Shown piece after piece: positions 28,771 through 39,150 of a stretch of DNA of 64,000 nt (its first letter is position 1; each line of letters starts with the position of its first letter). A program made the position numbers and the translations under genes. The notes under the pieces are model-generated. The model was not told the origin of the DNA and did not search any database. It saw only the letters and a program-made list of their open reading frames with translations. This DNA is from Stutzerimonas sp. S1 (GTDB lineage Bacteria > Pseudomonadota > Gammaproteobacteria > Pseudomonadales > Pseudomonadaceae): positions 124,001 through 188,000 of the forward strand of contig NZ_JAOEIY010000006.1 of NCBI RefSeq assembly GCF_025966695.1, in the 5' to 3' direction.

Positions 28771-29910
28771 ATGCACGACTCTCTCGCCCTCTGGTTTCGC
28801 TCGTTCATCCCCACCCCGCTGAATGCTTCCCCGAAAGAATGGCTGCGCGCCGCCCTCGGTGTCGCCATCGTCATGCCGCTGGTGTTCTGCACTGGCTACT
28901 GGTTGGTCGGCAGCTCGCTAACTTTGCAGATCATGGGGCCGGCAGGCGCATCGGCGGTGCTGGTGTTCGTCGCGCCATCCAGTCCGTTCGCCCAGCCGTG
29001 GTCACTGCTGGCCGGCAACCTGCTCGCTGCGCTGATCGGCATCGGCCTGGGCATGAGCGGCTTGCCCAGCGTGGTGTCGCTCGCGCTGGCAGCATGCCTG
29101 TCGCTGCTCGGCCTGTTTTACCTGCGCTGCCTGCACCCGCCGAGCATCGCGCTGGCACTGGTGGCAGCGGTCGGCAGTCCGGAGCTGCATCGGCTGGGCT
29201 TCATGCTGCTCGGCCCGGTGCTGTTCTATTCGCTACTGCTGGTGGCGGTCGCGCTGCTCTACAACAACCTCACCGGGCACCCGTACCCGAAGCCGCGGCT
29301 GAGCCGCGAAAACAGCCACCATACTCGCGACCTGCCGCCTGGCGAGCGCATGAGCTTCACCCACGACGATGTCGACCGGGCGCTGCAGGAGTTCGGCGAA
29401 TATGTCGACGTCACCCGCGACGATCTGGAACGGCTGATCAAGCAGACCGAGAAGCACGCCCTGCGTCGCAGCATGGGCGAGATCACCGCGGCGCACGTGA
29501 TGTCACGCGACCTGTATTGGCACACGCCGGATACCTTCATCGAGCAGGCCTGGCAGACCTTGCAGGCGCATCGCCTGCGTTCGCTGCCGGTAGTGCAGGG
29601 CGACGATCACCGGCTGGTCGGCATCGTCACCCAGGTGGACCTGCTCAAGCACTTCCACCCGCGTCCGGGGCGGCTCAGTTTCGGCCAGCTGAATTTCCTG
29701 CGCGGCACCAAGTTGCGCGCGATCATGAGCTCCCTGGTGGTATCGGTGACGGCCGATACGCATATGGTCGAGCTGGTCTATCTGCTGTCCGATCTTGGAT
29801 TGCACTGCCTGCCGGTGGTCGATACGCAGCAGCGCCTGGTGGGCATGATCACGCAGACTGACCTGATCGCCGCGCTCTACCGCAACTGGCTCAAGCAGCT
29901 GCCGGATTGA
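28771..29910 (+). CDS. HPP family membrane protein fused to paired CBS domains
   Basis: Protein of 379 aa. The N-terminal part (about 1-175) is an HPP integral membrane domain with five to six helices and the motif MGPAGASAVLVFVAPSSPFAQPW; the name-giving motif is present as LHPPSIALAL. The C-terminal half carries two CBS domains (about 235-290 and 315-370; AHVMSRDLYW, LRAIMSSLVVSV, GLHCLPVVDTQQRLVGMIT), which usually bind adenine nucleotides and gate the partner domain. Some HPP proteins of cyanobacteria and plastids transport nitrite, so a nitrite role is plausible here but inferred. Follows ccoN by 104 bases. Confidence 0.88.
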   Translation: MHDSLALWFRSFIPTPLNASPKEWLRAALGVAIVMPLVFCTGYWLVGSSLTLQIMGPAGASAVLVFVAPSSPFAQPWSLLAGNLLAALIGIGLGMSGLPSVVSLALAACLSLLGLFYLRCLHPPSIALALVAAVGSPELHRLGFMLLGPVLFYSLLLVAVALLYNNLTGHPYPKPRLSRENSHHTRDLPPGERMSFTHDDVDRALQEFGEYVDVTRDDLERLIKQTEKHALRRSMGEITAAHVMSRDLYWHTPDTFIEQAWQTLQAHRLRSLPVVQGDDHRLVGIVTQVDLLKHFHPRPGRLSFGQLNFLRGTKLRAIMSSLVVSVTADTHMVELVYLLSDLGLHCLPVVDTQQRLVGMITQTDLIAALYRNWLKQLPD

Positions 29911-29936
29911 GCGACGCCAGGCCCGACTCTCGGTGC

Positions 29937-30797
29937 TCAGATCTCGTAGTACCAGCGTGACCAGTCGTAATCGTCGAGGGCGACTTCGCGCAGCAGTTCG
30001 ATGGCCTTGACCAGCGCCGGCGATTCGCTGGCGCGAGCGTGGACCAGGTAGATCGGGTAGGAAAACTCCGGCGCCTGTTCCACCCGCTTGAGGATGCCTT
30101 CTTCCAGATAGCGCTGCACTACGCGGGTGCGGAAGTAGCCGCGGCCACCGCACTGCACCAGATACTGCAGCGCTAGCGGGCCGAGGCTGAAGGACAGCGC
30201 GGCGCGGGTGCATTCTGGCAACGCCTGATTGTGCTGCTTGCGGAACGCTGGGCCCCAGTCGACGTACAGATACGGGTCGGGATTCTCGGTCTGCACCACC
30301 TGGATCAGTTTTTCCTCCAGCAGCTGCTCGATCTGCAGGCCCGGCCAGTATTCGGGCTGGTGCACCAGTGCGGCGTCGAGCACGCCGAGGTCGAGCTTCT
30401 TCTGCAGCTCTTCGCCGCTGCCGACCTCCAGTCGCACCGCATGGCTCGACAGGCTCTGGCGCAGGCGCTGGACCCACGCCAGCATCAGTGGGTTGCACAG
30501 GCTCACCTCGGAGCCGAGCGTCAGCAGCTTGCCGCCGCCCTGGGACAGCGGCAGGTCGCGGCGCGCGGCTTCCCAGGTCTGTACCAGTTGGTTGGCATAG
30601 GCAACGAAGCGCTCGCCATCATCGGTCAGTCGCGCGCCGGCGCGGTTGCGCACGAACAACCGGCAGCCGAGCTGGCCTTCGAGGTTGTGCACCCGCGCGG
30701 TCACGGCCGTCTGGGTGATGTGCATGCGCTCGGCGGCACCGATGAAGCTGCCGCTGCGGATGATCTCGAGAAAGGTACGGGCAAGATCGATATCCAC
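29937..30797 (-). CDS. LysR-family transcriptional regulator
   Basis: Regulator of 286 aa with an N-terminal winged helix (DIDLARTFLEIIRSGSFIGA, AERMHITQTAVTARVHNLEG) and a C-terminal effector-binding domain. Starts at GTG with AAGG seven bases upstream. Convergent with the HPP gene (26 bases apart) and upstream of the nirN 3' end. Its target is not evident: LysR genes usually sit beside a divergent target, but here the bases upstream of it are the downstream end of nirJEN. Effector unknown. Confidence 0.85.
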   Translation of the reverse strand: MDIDLARTFLEIIRSGSFIGAAERMHITQTAVTARVHNLEGQLGCRLFVRNRAGARLTDDGERFVAYANQLVQTWEAARRDLPLSQGGGKLLTLGSEVSLCNPLMLAWVQRLRQSLSSHAVRLEVGSGEELQKKLDLGVLDAALVHQPEYWPGLQIEQLLEEKLIQVVQTENPDPYLYVDWGPAFRKQHNQALPECTRAALSFSLGPLALQYLVQCGGRGYFRTRVVQRYLEEGILKRVEQAPEFSYPIYLVHARASESPALVKAIELLREVALDDYDWSRWYYEI

Positions 30798-30888
30798 GGA
30801 TGCCTTCAGTGCAAAGAAAGTGATTTGACTGAGGATTGTATAGCGGTTGCGGTGAATCCGCGGTTGCGACGTTCGGCTAGGTCGCGGC

Positions 30889-30910
30889 GCTCCGCGCGGG
30901 AGCGCGGAGC
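30889..30910 (-). terminator. Hairpin after nirN
   Basis: GCTCCGCGC-GGGA-GCGCGGAGC: perfect 9-bp stem with a four-base loop, 13 bases beyond the nirN stop in the direction of transcription. No T-run, so termination strength is uncertain. Confidence 0.6.
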
Positions 30911-30922
30911 GGGCAGGATGAG

Positions 30923-32446
30923 CTAGTGCGAGGTGCCTTCGGCGAACTCGATCTTGTTGCCGACGTTGTACTTGCCCGAAGGCTTGTTCATCGGCAGACG
31001 CTTGATCTCCTCCAGCGTGTTGGCGTCGTAGACGATCAGCGCGCCCTCGGTGTCCCAGACGCTGAGCAGGGCATAGCGGCCGTCGTTGGTGAACTCCACG
31101 TGGGCGGCGTTCTTGCCCGGCATTGGCCGCAGGGTATGGGCGACCTCCAGGCTCTGCTTGTCGATCAGGTGCACGGCGTCATTGTTCGGGCCGAAGAACA
31201 CGTCGGTCCAGGCGTAGGGCGAGTTCTGCTGGCTGCGCATGAAGAAGCCCGGGCCCTCGGTGGGGATCTCCTTGATCAGCTTCCAGGTCTCCAGGTCGAG
31301 CACCGAGATCAGTCCCTTGCTGACGTTCGGCGTGGCGAATACCCACTTGCCGTCGCGCTTCCAGTAGATCCCCGAGCCTAGGTGCGGCATGCCCGGCAGC
31401 GGAATGTCGGTGACCGCCTGGCCGCTGTCGAGGTCGATCACCTGGCCGCCATGGGCCTGGCGCGAGGTGGCCAGCAGGTGGCTGTAGTCAGGCGTGAAGG
31501 AGAAGTCGTCCAGGAAATCCTTGGCCTTGATCCGCCGTGGCTCGAAGGTCGGTTCGCCGGCATAGGACAGTTCCCAGGCCTCCTTCACGTCCTTCAGGGC
31601 GACCACGAAACTGTTGCGCGGCGGCGCGGTATAGACGGCGCTGACCCGCGACGGCGTGCCGTCTTCGCCTACCGTTGGGATGTGCTTGATCAGTGACAGG
31701 TCGCGGGCGTCGAGCAGCACCAGATTGCCCGGCAGGTAATTGCCTACCAGTACCCAGCGGCCGTCGTTACTCACCGCAAGGTTGCGGGTGTTCAGCCCGG
31801 CGCGGACTTCGGCGACCTTGGTCAGGTTGTGCAGGTCGTACTGGCTGATCCAGCCGTCACGCGAGGCGAAATAGACGAAACGCCCGTCCGGGGAGAACTT
31901 CGGCCCGCCGTGCAGGGCAAAGTGCGACTGGAAGCGAGTCAGTGGCTCGAAGCGATCGCCGTCGAGGATGGTCACGTGATGGTCGCCGGCTTCCACCACG
32001 ACGAAGAGGTTCAGCGGGTCGGCGCCATGCTGCGGCGTGGTCGGCAGCTTGGACAGATCGGCGAGCATCCGATGACTGCCGCGGATGTCCGCGTCGCTCC
32101 AGCTCGGCGGGGTTGCCGGCGGCTGGTACAGGTAGCTCACCAGACTGGCAATCTGCGTCTCGTCGAGCACGTCGGCGTAGGCGGCCATCTGGCTTGCCGC
32201 GCGTCCTTCGCGGATCACCTTGTGTGCCTCGGCGGGCTTGATCCGGCTGAGGCTCTCGGGCAACAGGGCCGGACCGGCGCCGCCCAGGCGGTTGACGCCA
32301 TGGCAGCTCTGGCAGTGCTGTTCGTACAGCGCCTGGGCGTCCGCTGGAAGATCGGCTGCCGCCGCGCGGGGAATGGCCATGTCGAGCGCGACAAAGGTGG
32401 CGGCCGGCAGTGCGGCAGCCAGGAGTAGGGCGGGAATCAGCTGCAT
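30923..32446 (-). CDS. nirN: NirN, cytochrome cd1-like dihydro-heme d1 dehydrogenase
   Basis: Periplasmic protein of 507 aa built like NirS: signal peptide, small cytochrome c domain with heme site C45-C48-H49 (HCQSCHG), then an eight-bladed d1-type propeller. NirN catalyses the last step of heme d1 synthesis by introducing the propionate double bond and hands the cofactor to NirS. The start lies inside the end of nirE (10-base overlap), so the two are translationally coupled. Transcribed away from nirS together with nirJ and nirE. Confidence 0.94.
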   Translation of the reverse strand: MQLIPALLLAAALPAATFVALDMAIPRAAAADLPADAQALYEQHCQSCHGVNRLGGAGPALLPESLSRIKPAEAHKVIREGRAASQMAAYADVLDETQIASLVSYLYQPPATPPSWSDADIRGSHRMLADLSKLPTTPQHGADPLNLFVVVEAGDHHVTILDGDRFEPLTRFQSHFALHGGPKFSPDGRFVYFASRDGWISQYDLHNLTKVAEVRAGLNTRNLAVSNDGRWVLVGNYLPGNLVLLDARDLSLIKHIPTVGEDGTPSRVSAVYTAPPRNSFVVALKDVKEAWELSYAGEPTFEPRRIKAKDFLDDFSFTPDYSHLLATSRQAHGGQVIDLDSGQAVTDIPLPGMPHLGSGIYWKRDGKWVFATPNVSKGLISVLDLETWKLIKEIPTEGPGFFMRSQQNSPYAWTDVFFGPNNDAVHLIDKQSLEVAHTLRPMPGKNAAHVEFTNDGRYALLSVWDTEGALIVYDANTLEEIKRLPMNKPSGKYNVGNKIEFAEGTSH

Positions 32447-33273
32447 ACGGCCTCCGATTCGCGGGCCACTTCGCTGCGCAGGTGTGCCGGATACTCGACC
32501 TGCCGGCCATCGAACAGGCCGACCACCTGGCCGATCACCGTGAGGGTCGGCGGCGTCAGCTGTTTCTCATCGGCCATGTGCGGCAGCTGCTTGAGCGTGC
32601 AGCGCACCACCTGCTGGTCCTGACGGGTGCCGTTGCCGATCAGCGCGGCGGGGGTGTCCACCGGCAGTCCGGAGGCGATCAGGTTGCGCGAGATCTCGCC
32701 GAGGCTGGCCAGCCCCATGTAGAACACCAGGGTCTGCTTGCTCTCGGCCAGGGCATTCCACGGCAGGTGCAGTTCACCGTTCTCCTGCAGGTGGCCGGTG
32801 ATGAACTGGCACGAATGCGCCAGGTCACGGTGGGTCAGCGGGATGCCGGCGTAGGCGCTGCAGCCAGCGGCGGCGGTGATGCCTGGCACTACCTGGCAGT
32901 CGATGCCGCGCTCGAGCAGGTATTCGAGTTCTTCGGCGCCACGGCCGAAGATGAACGGATCGCCACCCTTCAGACGCACCACGCGCTTGTTCTGCAGCGC
33001 CAGGTCGACCAGCAGCTGGTTGATCTCCGGTTGCGGCAGGCTGTGGTAGCCGCTGGTCTTGCCGACGTAATGGCGGCTGCAGCTGGTCGGCAGCAGGGCC
33101 ATCAGGCCATCGCTGACCAGACGGTCATAGACCACCGCATCGGCCTGTTGCAGCAGGCTCCAGGCGCGCAGGGTGAGCAGGCCGGGATCTCCCGGGCCGG
33201 CACCGACCAGGGCGACTTCGCCGGGGGCGAACGAGGCGCTCAGCGAAGCGGGTAGCGTGATTGGCTGGTCCAT
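32437..33273 (-). CDS. nirE: NirE, uroporphyrinogen-III C-methyltransferase
   Basis: SAM-dependent methyltransferase of 278 aa that makes precorrin-2, the first committed step toward siroheme and heme d1. The SUMT motifs [37 protein letters not shown] and the YVGK loop are present; it lacks CysG-type dehydrogenase/chelatase domains. The start has CAGGAG. Overlaps nirN by 10 bases. Location in the nir cluster distinguishes it from a siroheme cobA paralog. Confidence 0.94.
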   Translation of the reverse strand: MDQPITLPASLSASFAPGEVALVGAGPGDPGLLTLRAWSLLQQADAVVYDRLVSDGLMALLPTSCSRHYVGKTSGYHSLPQPEINQLLVDLALQNKRVVRLKGGDPFIFGRGAEELEYLLERGIDCQVVPGITAAAGCSAYAGIPLTHRDLAHSCQFITGHLQENGELHLPWNALAESKQTLVFYMGLASLGEISRNLIASGLPVDTPAALIGNGTRQDQQVVRCTLKQLPHMADEKQLTPPTLTVIGQVVGLFDGRQVEYPAHLRSEVARESEAVCS

Positions 33274-33343
33274 GGGCTCTCCTGAAAATTCTCATCGGGC
33301 TGCGGTGTGGCGCTACGCGGCACTTGCCGGCTGCTGTAGTGGA

Positions 33344-34525
33344 TCAAATGGCGATGCTGGGAATGCATTGCGGCGTGGGTACGCCGATTTCTTCGTCGGA
33401 CAGGTAGCAGCCGGGGTCTTCGCCCCAGAGGTTGCCTTCGGCCCAGGCGCGGGTGCGAGTATTGCCGTTGCAGATCGACAGCCAGCGGCAACCGGCGCAA
33501 CGGCCTTCGACCGCGCGTGGATGCTGGCGCAGCTGCTGCAGCAGGGGCTGCGGCTGGTCCAGCCAGATCTCGCGAAAGCTCTGCTTGCGCACGTTGCCGA
33601 CCGTGTGTTGCCACCAGTAGGTGTCCGGATGGACGTCGCCGATGTTGTCGATGTTGGCGATGCCGCTGCCGGATGCGTTGCCGCCCCAGGCGCGCAGCAT
33701 GCCTTCCAGGCGGTCGCGGTGCTCTGGCAGGTTCTGCTCGACCCATTGCAGCAGCAGGATGGCATCGGCGTCGTTGTTGCCGCTGACGAAGTCGGTGTCG
33801 CGGCCGTGCTGCACATCATCCCAGGCCTGCTCGAACAGCTGGCGCATGGCGTCGCGGGTCATCTGGTGGTGGGCGTCGGCCTTGCGGCTGCGCTTGCCGC
33901 GCCCGCTGTAATTGAGGTGCGAGAGGTAGAACTTCTGCACATCGTGCTCGCGCATCAGCTCCAGGATCGCCGGCAGCTGGGGGTAGTTGTTCTGCGTCAG
34001 GGTAGTGCGCAGGCCGACGCGAATGTCGTGCTGACGGCACAGGTCGATGGCGTGCATGGACGCGGCGAAGCTGCCCTTGAGCTGGCGCCAGTCGTCGTGC
34101 ACCGCTTCCAGACCGTCGATGCTGATGCCGACGTAGTCGTAGCGGGCGGCGACGATCTGCGCGATGTTGCGCTCATCGATCAGCGTGCCGTTGGTCGACA
34201 GGGCGACGAAGAAGCCCTTGTCACGTGCATAGTCGGACAGCTCGAAGATGTCCTTGCGCAGCAATGGCTCGCCGCCGGAAAGGATCAGCACGCGCACGCC
34301 GGCAGCGTGCAGGTCGTCGATCACCCGCAGCGCTTCGGCGGTGTCCAGCTCGTCACGGAACTCGCTGTCGGCGGAGGTGGCGTAACAGTGCTTGCAGGTC
34401 AGGTTGCAGCGGCGCAGCAGGTTCCAGATCACCACTGGCGGACGGGCGCCCACGGTACTGCGGGCGCCGAGTACGGGGGTGGTCGGCCGGGCCAGGGCGC
34501 GCAGGTAATGGCTGATTCTCAACAT
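33344..34525 (-). CDS. nirJ: NirJ, radical SAM heme d1 biosynthesis protein
   Basis: Cytoplasmic enzyme of 393 aa. The radical SAM cluster motif is CNLTCKHC near residues 40-47, followed by SAM-binding GGEPLL. C-terminal cysteines (CAGCRWLSICNGN and a later Cys) suggest an auxiliary cluster as in SPASM proteins. NirJ removes the propionate side chains on the way to heme d1. Start supported by GAGGAG. Forms nirJ-nirE-nirN; a weak DNR-type box lies about 105 bases upstream. Confidence 0.94.
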   Translation of the reverse strand: MLRISHYLRALARPTTPVLGARSTVGARPPVVIWNLLRRCNLTCKHCYATSADSEFRDELDTAEALRVIDDLHAAGVRVLILSGGEPLLRKDIFELSDYARDKGFFVALSTNGTLIDERNIAQIVAARYDYVGISIDGLEAVHDDWRQLKGSFAASMHAIDLCRQHDIRVGLRTTLTQNNYPQLPAILELMREHDVQKFYLSHLNYSGRGKRSRKADAHHQMTRDAMRQLFEQAWDDVQHGRDTDFVSGNNDADAILLLQWVEQNLPEHRDRLEGMLRAWGGNASGSGIANIDNIGDVHPDTYWWQHTVGNVRKQSFREIWLDQPQPLLQQLRQHPRAVEGRCAGCRWLSICNGNTRTRAWAEGNLWGEDPGCYLSDEEIGVPTPQCIPSIAI

Positions 34526-34623
34526 GAGCGTCTCTCCTCATGGAGCGTGGGGCTCCTTGGGCGCGTCACGCGTGGTGGCGTGCTTCGATGGGTGCAGGAT
34601 CACTGAGCGCCGGCGGGCTATCC

Positions 34624-34637
34624 TTGATCGGAAACAA
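34624..34637. promoter_or_regulatory. Possible DNR/FNR-type box upstream of nirJ
   Basis: On the minus strand the site reads TTGTTTCCGATCAA, matching TTGAT-N4-ATCAA at nine of ten defined positions. It lies in the 188-base gap between nirP and nirJ, about 105 bases from the nirJ start, and would give nirJEN its own NO-responsive promoter. Confidence 0.5.
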
Positions 34638-34713
34638 TAAATGACCGGATATGCCGTCGCCGCGCCAGTGCGGCGCGACGTGCGGTGGGGGAGATTTGTC
34701 GGCGGGAGGGGGG

Positions 34714-34968
34714 TTAGGCGCGCAGCATCAGCGCCAGCACGACCACGGCGATCAACAGCGGCCAGGCCAGCAGCAGCAGGCGCCACAGGCGCGGCGCATG
34801 GCGCAGCTCCATGAAGCCTTCGGTGATCAGCCAGGCCTTGCCCAGCGCCACCAGCAGGATCGCGGCGCCGAGCAGCAGGGTCGAGCCGGAGCTGCCGAGC
34901 AGCACGGTGGCAACGGAGAGCAGAGCCAGCCCCAACCAGCACCCGATCAGGACTTTCGAAGCGGACAT
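34714..34968 (-). CDS. nirP: NirP/NorF-like small membrane protein (cytochrome oxidase subunit IV type)
   Basis: Protein of 84 aa with three TM helices (about 7-25, 31-50, 61-82) and the motif KAWLITEGFMELRHAPRLWR that marks the prokaryotic cytochrome oxidase subunit IV/NorF group. In denitrifiers this gene follows a NorE-like subunit III protein; the pair supports NO reductase but its exact role is unclear. GAGG precedes the start. Ten bases downstream of nirO. Confidence 0.85.
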   Translation of the reverse strand: MSASKVLIGCWLGLALLSVATVLLGSSGSTLLLGAAILLVALGKAWLITEGFMELRHAPRLWRLLLLAWPLLIAVVVLALMLRA

Positions 34969-34978
34969 GGCGACCTCG

Positions 34979-35566
34979 TCAGTTCAGTACGTAGACCAGC
35001 GGAAACAGCAGCACCCAGACCAGATCGACCATGTGCCAGTACAGCACGCCGGATTCCAGGCCACCGCAGTGATCCGGTGTATAGGCGCGACGCCGGCAGC
35101 GCTCGGCCATCCAGCCGAGGATCACCATGCCCAGCAGCACATGCAGGAAGTGAAAGCCGGTAAGGATCCAGTACAGGGTGAAGAATCGGTTGTGCTCGAG
35201 ATCCAGCCCGAGTCCCGCCAGATGGCCGTACTCGTTCAGCTTGAGTACGACATAGATGCACGACGTCAGCAGTGCCGCGCCCAGCAACAGGGCCGCGCGG
35301 CCCTGGCGGTCCTGGCGCACCTGTTCCACCGCCAGCGCGGCGAATAGCCCCGAACTCAGCAAGCTGAGCGTCAAGGCCAGGCCGATAGAGCTATCCAGGC
35401 TCTGGCGACTCTCGGCGAACAGCGCCGGATCGAGCAGTTGCGTCACGGCAAAGGCGACGATCAGGATGGCGAAGACGGTCAGCTCGGCCAGGATGAAGAA
35501 CCACATCGCCAGATCGCCGGGCAGCCGCCGCCCCGGGCTGGCGAGTACCTCAGCCGAAGTGGACAT
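34979..35566 (-). CDS. nirO: NirO/NorE-like cytochrome oxidase subunit III family protein
   Basis: Membrane protein of 195 aa with about five TM helices. It matches subunit III of heme-copper oxidases: LPGDLAMWFFILAELTVF near the N-terminus, HFLHVLLGM and ESGVLYWHMVDLVWVLLFPLVYVL at the end. In denitrifiers the NorE/NirO protein accompanies NO reductase without being part of the purified enzyme. The ATG at 35566 and one at 35575 are both possible; either overlaps the end of nirQ by 17-26 bases. Confidence 0.88.
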   Translation of the reverse strand: MSTSAEVLASPGRRLPGDLAMWFFILAELTVFAILIVAFAVTQLLDPALFAESRQSLDSSIGLALTLSLLSSGLFAALAVEQVRQDRQGRAALLLGAALLTSCIYVVLKLNEYGHLAGLGLDLEHNRFFTLYWILTGFHFLHVLLGMVILGWMAERCRRRAYTPDHCGGLESGVLYWHMVDLVWVLLFPLVYVLN

Positions 35567-36365
35567 CGACCACATCCATCAGCGCGGCGACGGTTTGCGG
35601 GTCATCCGACAGCGGCTCGGCCAGACAGGCCAGGCAGGCCTGACGCGGCGTCATGCCGGAGCGGATCATCCGCGCGGTAAAGATCAGCAGGCGGGTGGAG
35701 GCGACTTCTTCCAAGTCATGCTGCTCGAGGCGACGCAGCGCCTGGCCGAGCTTGACCACCTGCGCGGCCAATGCCGGTTCGACCTGGGCCTCATTGGCGA
35801 CGATGCGTTCCTCCTCGGCTTGCGGCGGGTAGTCGAAGCGCATGGCGACGAAGCGCTGGCGGGTGCTGGGCTTCATGCCCTTGAGCAGGTTCTGGTAACC
35901 GGGGTTGTAGGACACCACCAGCATGAAGCCGGGCGGCGCCTTGAGCGCCTCGCCGGTGCGTTCGATGAACAGCTCGCGGCGATCGTCGGCCAGCGGGTGC
36001 AGCACCACGGCGGTGTCCTGGCGCGCTTCGACCACTTCGTCGAGGTAGCAGATACCACCCTCGCGCACTGCACGGGTCAGCGGGCCGTCCTGCCACCAGG
36101 TGCCCTGGGAGCCGATCAGGTGGCGACCGACCAGATCGGCGGCGGAGAGGTCGTCATGGCAGGCAACGGTATACAGCGGCAGGTCCAGACGATGGGCCAT
36201 GTGCTGGACGAAGCGGGTCTTGCCGCAGCCGGTCGGCCCCTTGATCAGCACGGGCATGCCGTGGCGCCAGGCCTGCTCGAACAGGGCTTCTTCATTGCCC
36301 AGCGCTTGGTAGAAGGGGGCGTCCGGCATGCCAGCAGCTACGGTCAGGATTTCAGGCGCATTCAC
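35550..36365 (-). CDS. nirQ: NirQ/NorQ, MoxR-type AAA+ ATPase
   Basis: ATPase of about 271 aa. Walker A GPTGCGKTRF, Walker B ICYLDEVVEAR and the sensor region VVSYNPGYQN are visible. NirQ/NorQ works with the VWA protein NorD to activate nitrite and NO reductases, probably by inserting the non-heme iron of NorB. I prefer the GTG at 36365, which has GAGG eight bases upstream; a TTG at 36371 extends the frame by two residues. Divergent from nirS across a 342-base control region with two DNR-type boxes. Confidence 0.93.
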   Translation of the reverse strand: MNAPEILTVAAGMPDAPFYQALGNEEALFEQAWRHGMPVLIKGPTGCGKTRFVQHMAHRLDLPLYTVACHDDLSAADLVGRHLIGSQGTWWQDGPLTRAVREGGICYLDEVVEARQDTAVVLHPLADDRRELFIERTGEALKAPPGFMLVVSYNPGYQNLLKGMKPSTRQRFVAMRFDYPPQAEEERIVANEAQVEPALAAQVVKLGQALRRLEQHDLEEVASTRLLIFTARMIRSGMTPRQACLACLAEPLSDDPQTVAALMDVVDVHFG

Positions 36366-36453
36366 AGGCAATACCTCACTGCGGCAGTTGGTTAATCTCG
36401 GTGGCCAAACTACCGCTCACCTCGTGCCCTCTCAAGCCATCCGCCGGCAAAGC

Positions 36454-36467
36454 TTGATTGCGGTCAA
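36454..36467. promoter_or_regulatory. DNR/FNR-type box for nirQ
   Basis: TTGATTGCGGTCAA, nine of ten defined positions, centred about 95 bases before the nirQ start on the minus strand and 247 bases before nirS. Most likely serves nirQOP. Confidence 0.8.
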
Positions 36468-36579
36468 GTCTTGCTCGGATTGGCAGCCATCGGTCCGTTA
36501 TTCGGTACTCCTCGCGCGCGGAGTCGGGCTATCGTCCCCCGCGACAAGGCGTCACGCCCCGGGGGTGTGGGGGTGTCTC

Positions 36580-36593
36580 TTGATTGTCGTCAA
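36580..36593. promoter_or_regulatory. DNR/FNR-type box for nirS
   Basis: TTGATTGTCGTCAA, nine of ten defined positions. Centred 121 bases before the nirS start; a class II promoter would begin near 36628 and give an 80-base leader. Confidence 0.82.
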
Positions 36594-36671
36594 GCGTTTC
36601 CGGATTCGGCCTCTCCTAGGATGCAATCGCACCAAACAAGTACCCGGGAACTGCCGCACCGCCGTCACTAG

Positions 36672-38420
<1,749 letters not shown>

Positions 38421-38428
38421 GCCCACCT

Positions 38429-38454
38429 GGGGGCGGGCCTCAAGATCCGCCCCC
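38429..38454 (+). terminator. Hairpin between nirS and nirM
   Basis: GGGGGCGG (38429-38436) pairs with CCGCCCCC (38447-38454) across a 10-base loop. No T-run. Probably a partial terminator or RNA stabiliser that gives high nirS and lower distal gene expression. Confidence 0.65.
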
Positions 38455-38476
38455 GATTAGCCTTGAGGAAGTACTC

Positions 38477-38791
38477 ATGAAAAAAATTCTGCTCCCATTG
38501 CTCGCCCTCGGCGGCGCGCTGGCCCTGCAGCCCGCGCTGGCGCAAGACGGCGAAGCGCTGTTCAAGAGCAAGCCCTGCGCGGCCTGCCACAGCGTTGATG
38601 CCAAGCTGGTTGGCCCGGCGCTGAAGGAAGTGGCAGCGAAGAACGCCGGCGTCGATGGCGCCAGCGATACTCTCGCCGCCAGCATCAAGAATGGCAGCAG
38701 TGGCAAGTGGGGTCCGATCCCGATGCCGCCAAATGCCGTGACCGAAGAAGAAGCCAAGGCCCTGGCTACCTGGATCCTGAGCCTCAAGTAA
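38477..38791 (+). CDS. nirM: Cytochrome c-551
   Basis: Periplasmic class I cytochrome c of 104 aa with a signal peptide (to ALAQ). The heme site is C34-C37-H38 (PCAACHS), and the distal Met region [24 protein letters not shown] is that of cytochrome c-551. It donates electrons to NirS. In P. stutzeri as I recall, nirT and nirB lie between nirS and nirM; here they are absent and nirM follows nirS directly, the P. aeruginosa-like order. Confidence 0.95.
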   Translation: MKKILLPLLALGGALALQPALAQDGEALFKSKPCAACHSVDAKLVGPALKEVAAKNAGVDGASDTLAASIKNGSSGKWGPIPMPPNAVTEEEAKALATWILSLK

Positions 38792-38808
38792 CACCCCTGG
38801 AGGACGCC

Positions 38809-39150
38809 ATGATCAAGTCCCGACATGCAGTATCACGTTTGGGGCTGGCCCTGGCGTCCTTCCTCCTGATTTCCCCAGCCCTAGCCGCGGCGCCCAGCGC
38901 CGAGCGTCAGGCGCAACTCGAGCATCTGCTCCTGCAGGACTGTGGTTCGTGCCACGGCCTGCGCATGACCGGCGGCCTCGGCCCGGCGCTCACCCGCGAA
39001 GCGCTTGCCGGCAAACCCCGTGACAGCCTGATCGCCACCGTGACTCACGGTCGCCCCGGTACTGCCATGCCCGGCTGGAAGGCCCTGCTCGACGAGCAGG
39101 ACATCGCCTGGCTGGTCGACCTGCTTCTGCAAGGATATCCAAAGCCATGA
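38809..39150 (+). CDS. nirC: NirC, cytochrome c55X
   Basis: Small periplasmic c-type cytochrome of 113 aa with a signal peptide (to ALAAA), heme site DCGSCHG (C45, C48, H49) and a distal Met in GTAMPGW. NirC acts as electron carrier in NirS maturation, accepting electrons from NirN or NirS. The start has CTGGAGG upstream. Overlaps nirF by four bases (ATGA). Confidence 0.93.
   Translation: MIKSRHAVSRLGLALASFLLISPALAAAPSAERQAQLEHLLLQDCGSCHGLRMTGGLGPALTREALAGKPRDSLIATVTHGRPGTAMPGWKALLDEQDIAWLVDLLLQGYPKP

Noticed and set aside
31382..33255. Long plus-strand frames opposite nirN and nirE
   Set aside because: Antisense shadows of strongly supported heme d1 genes.
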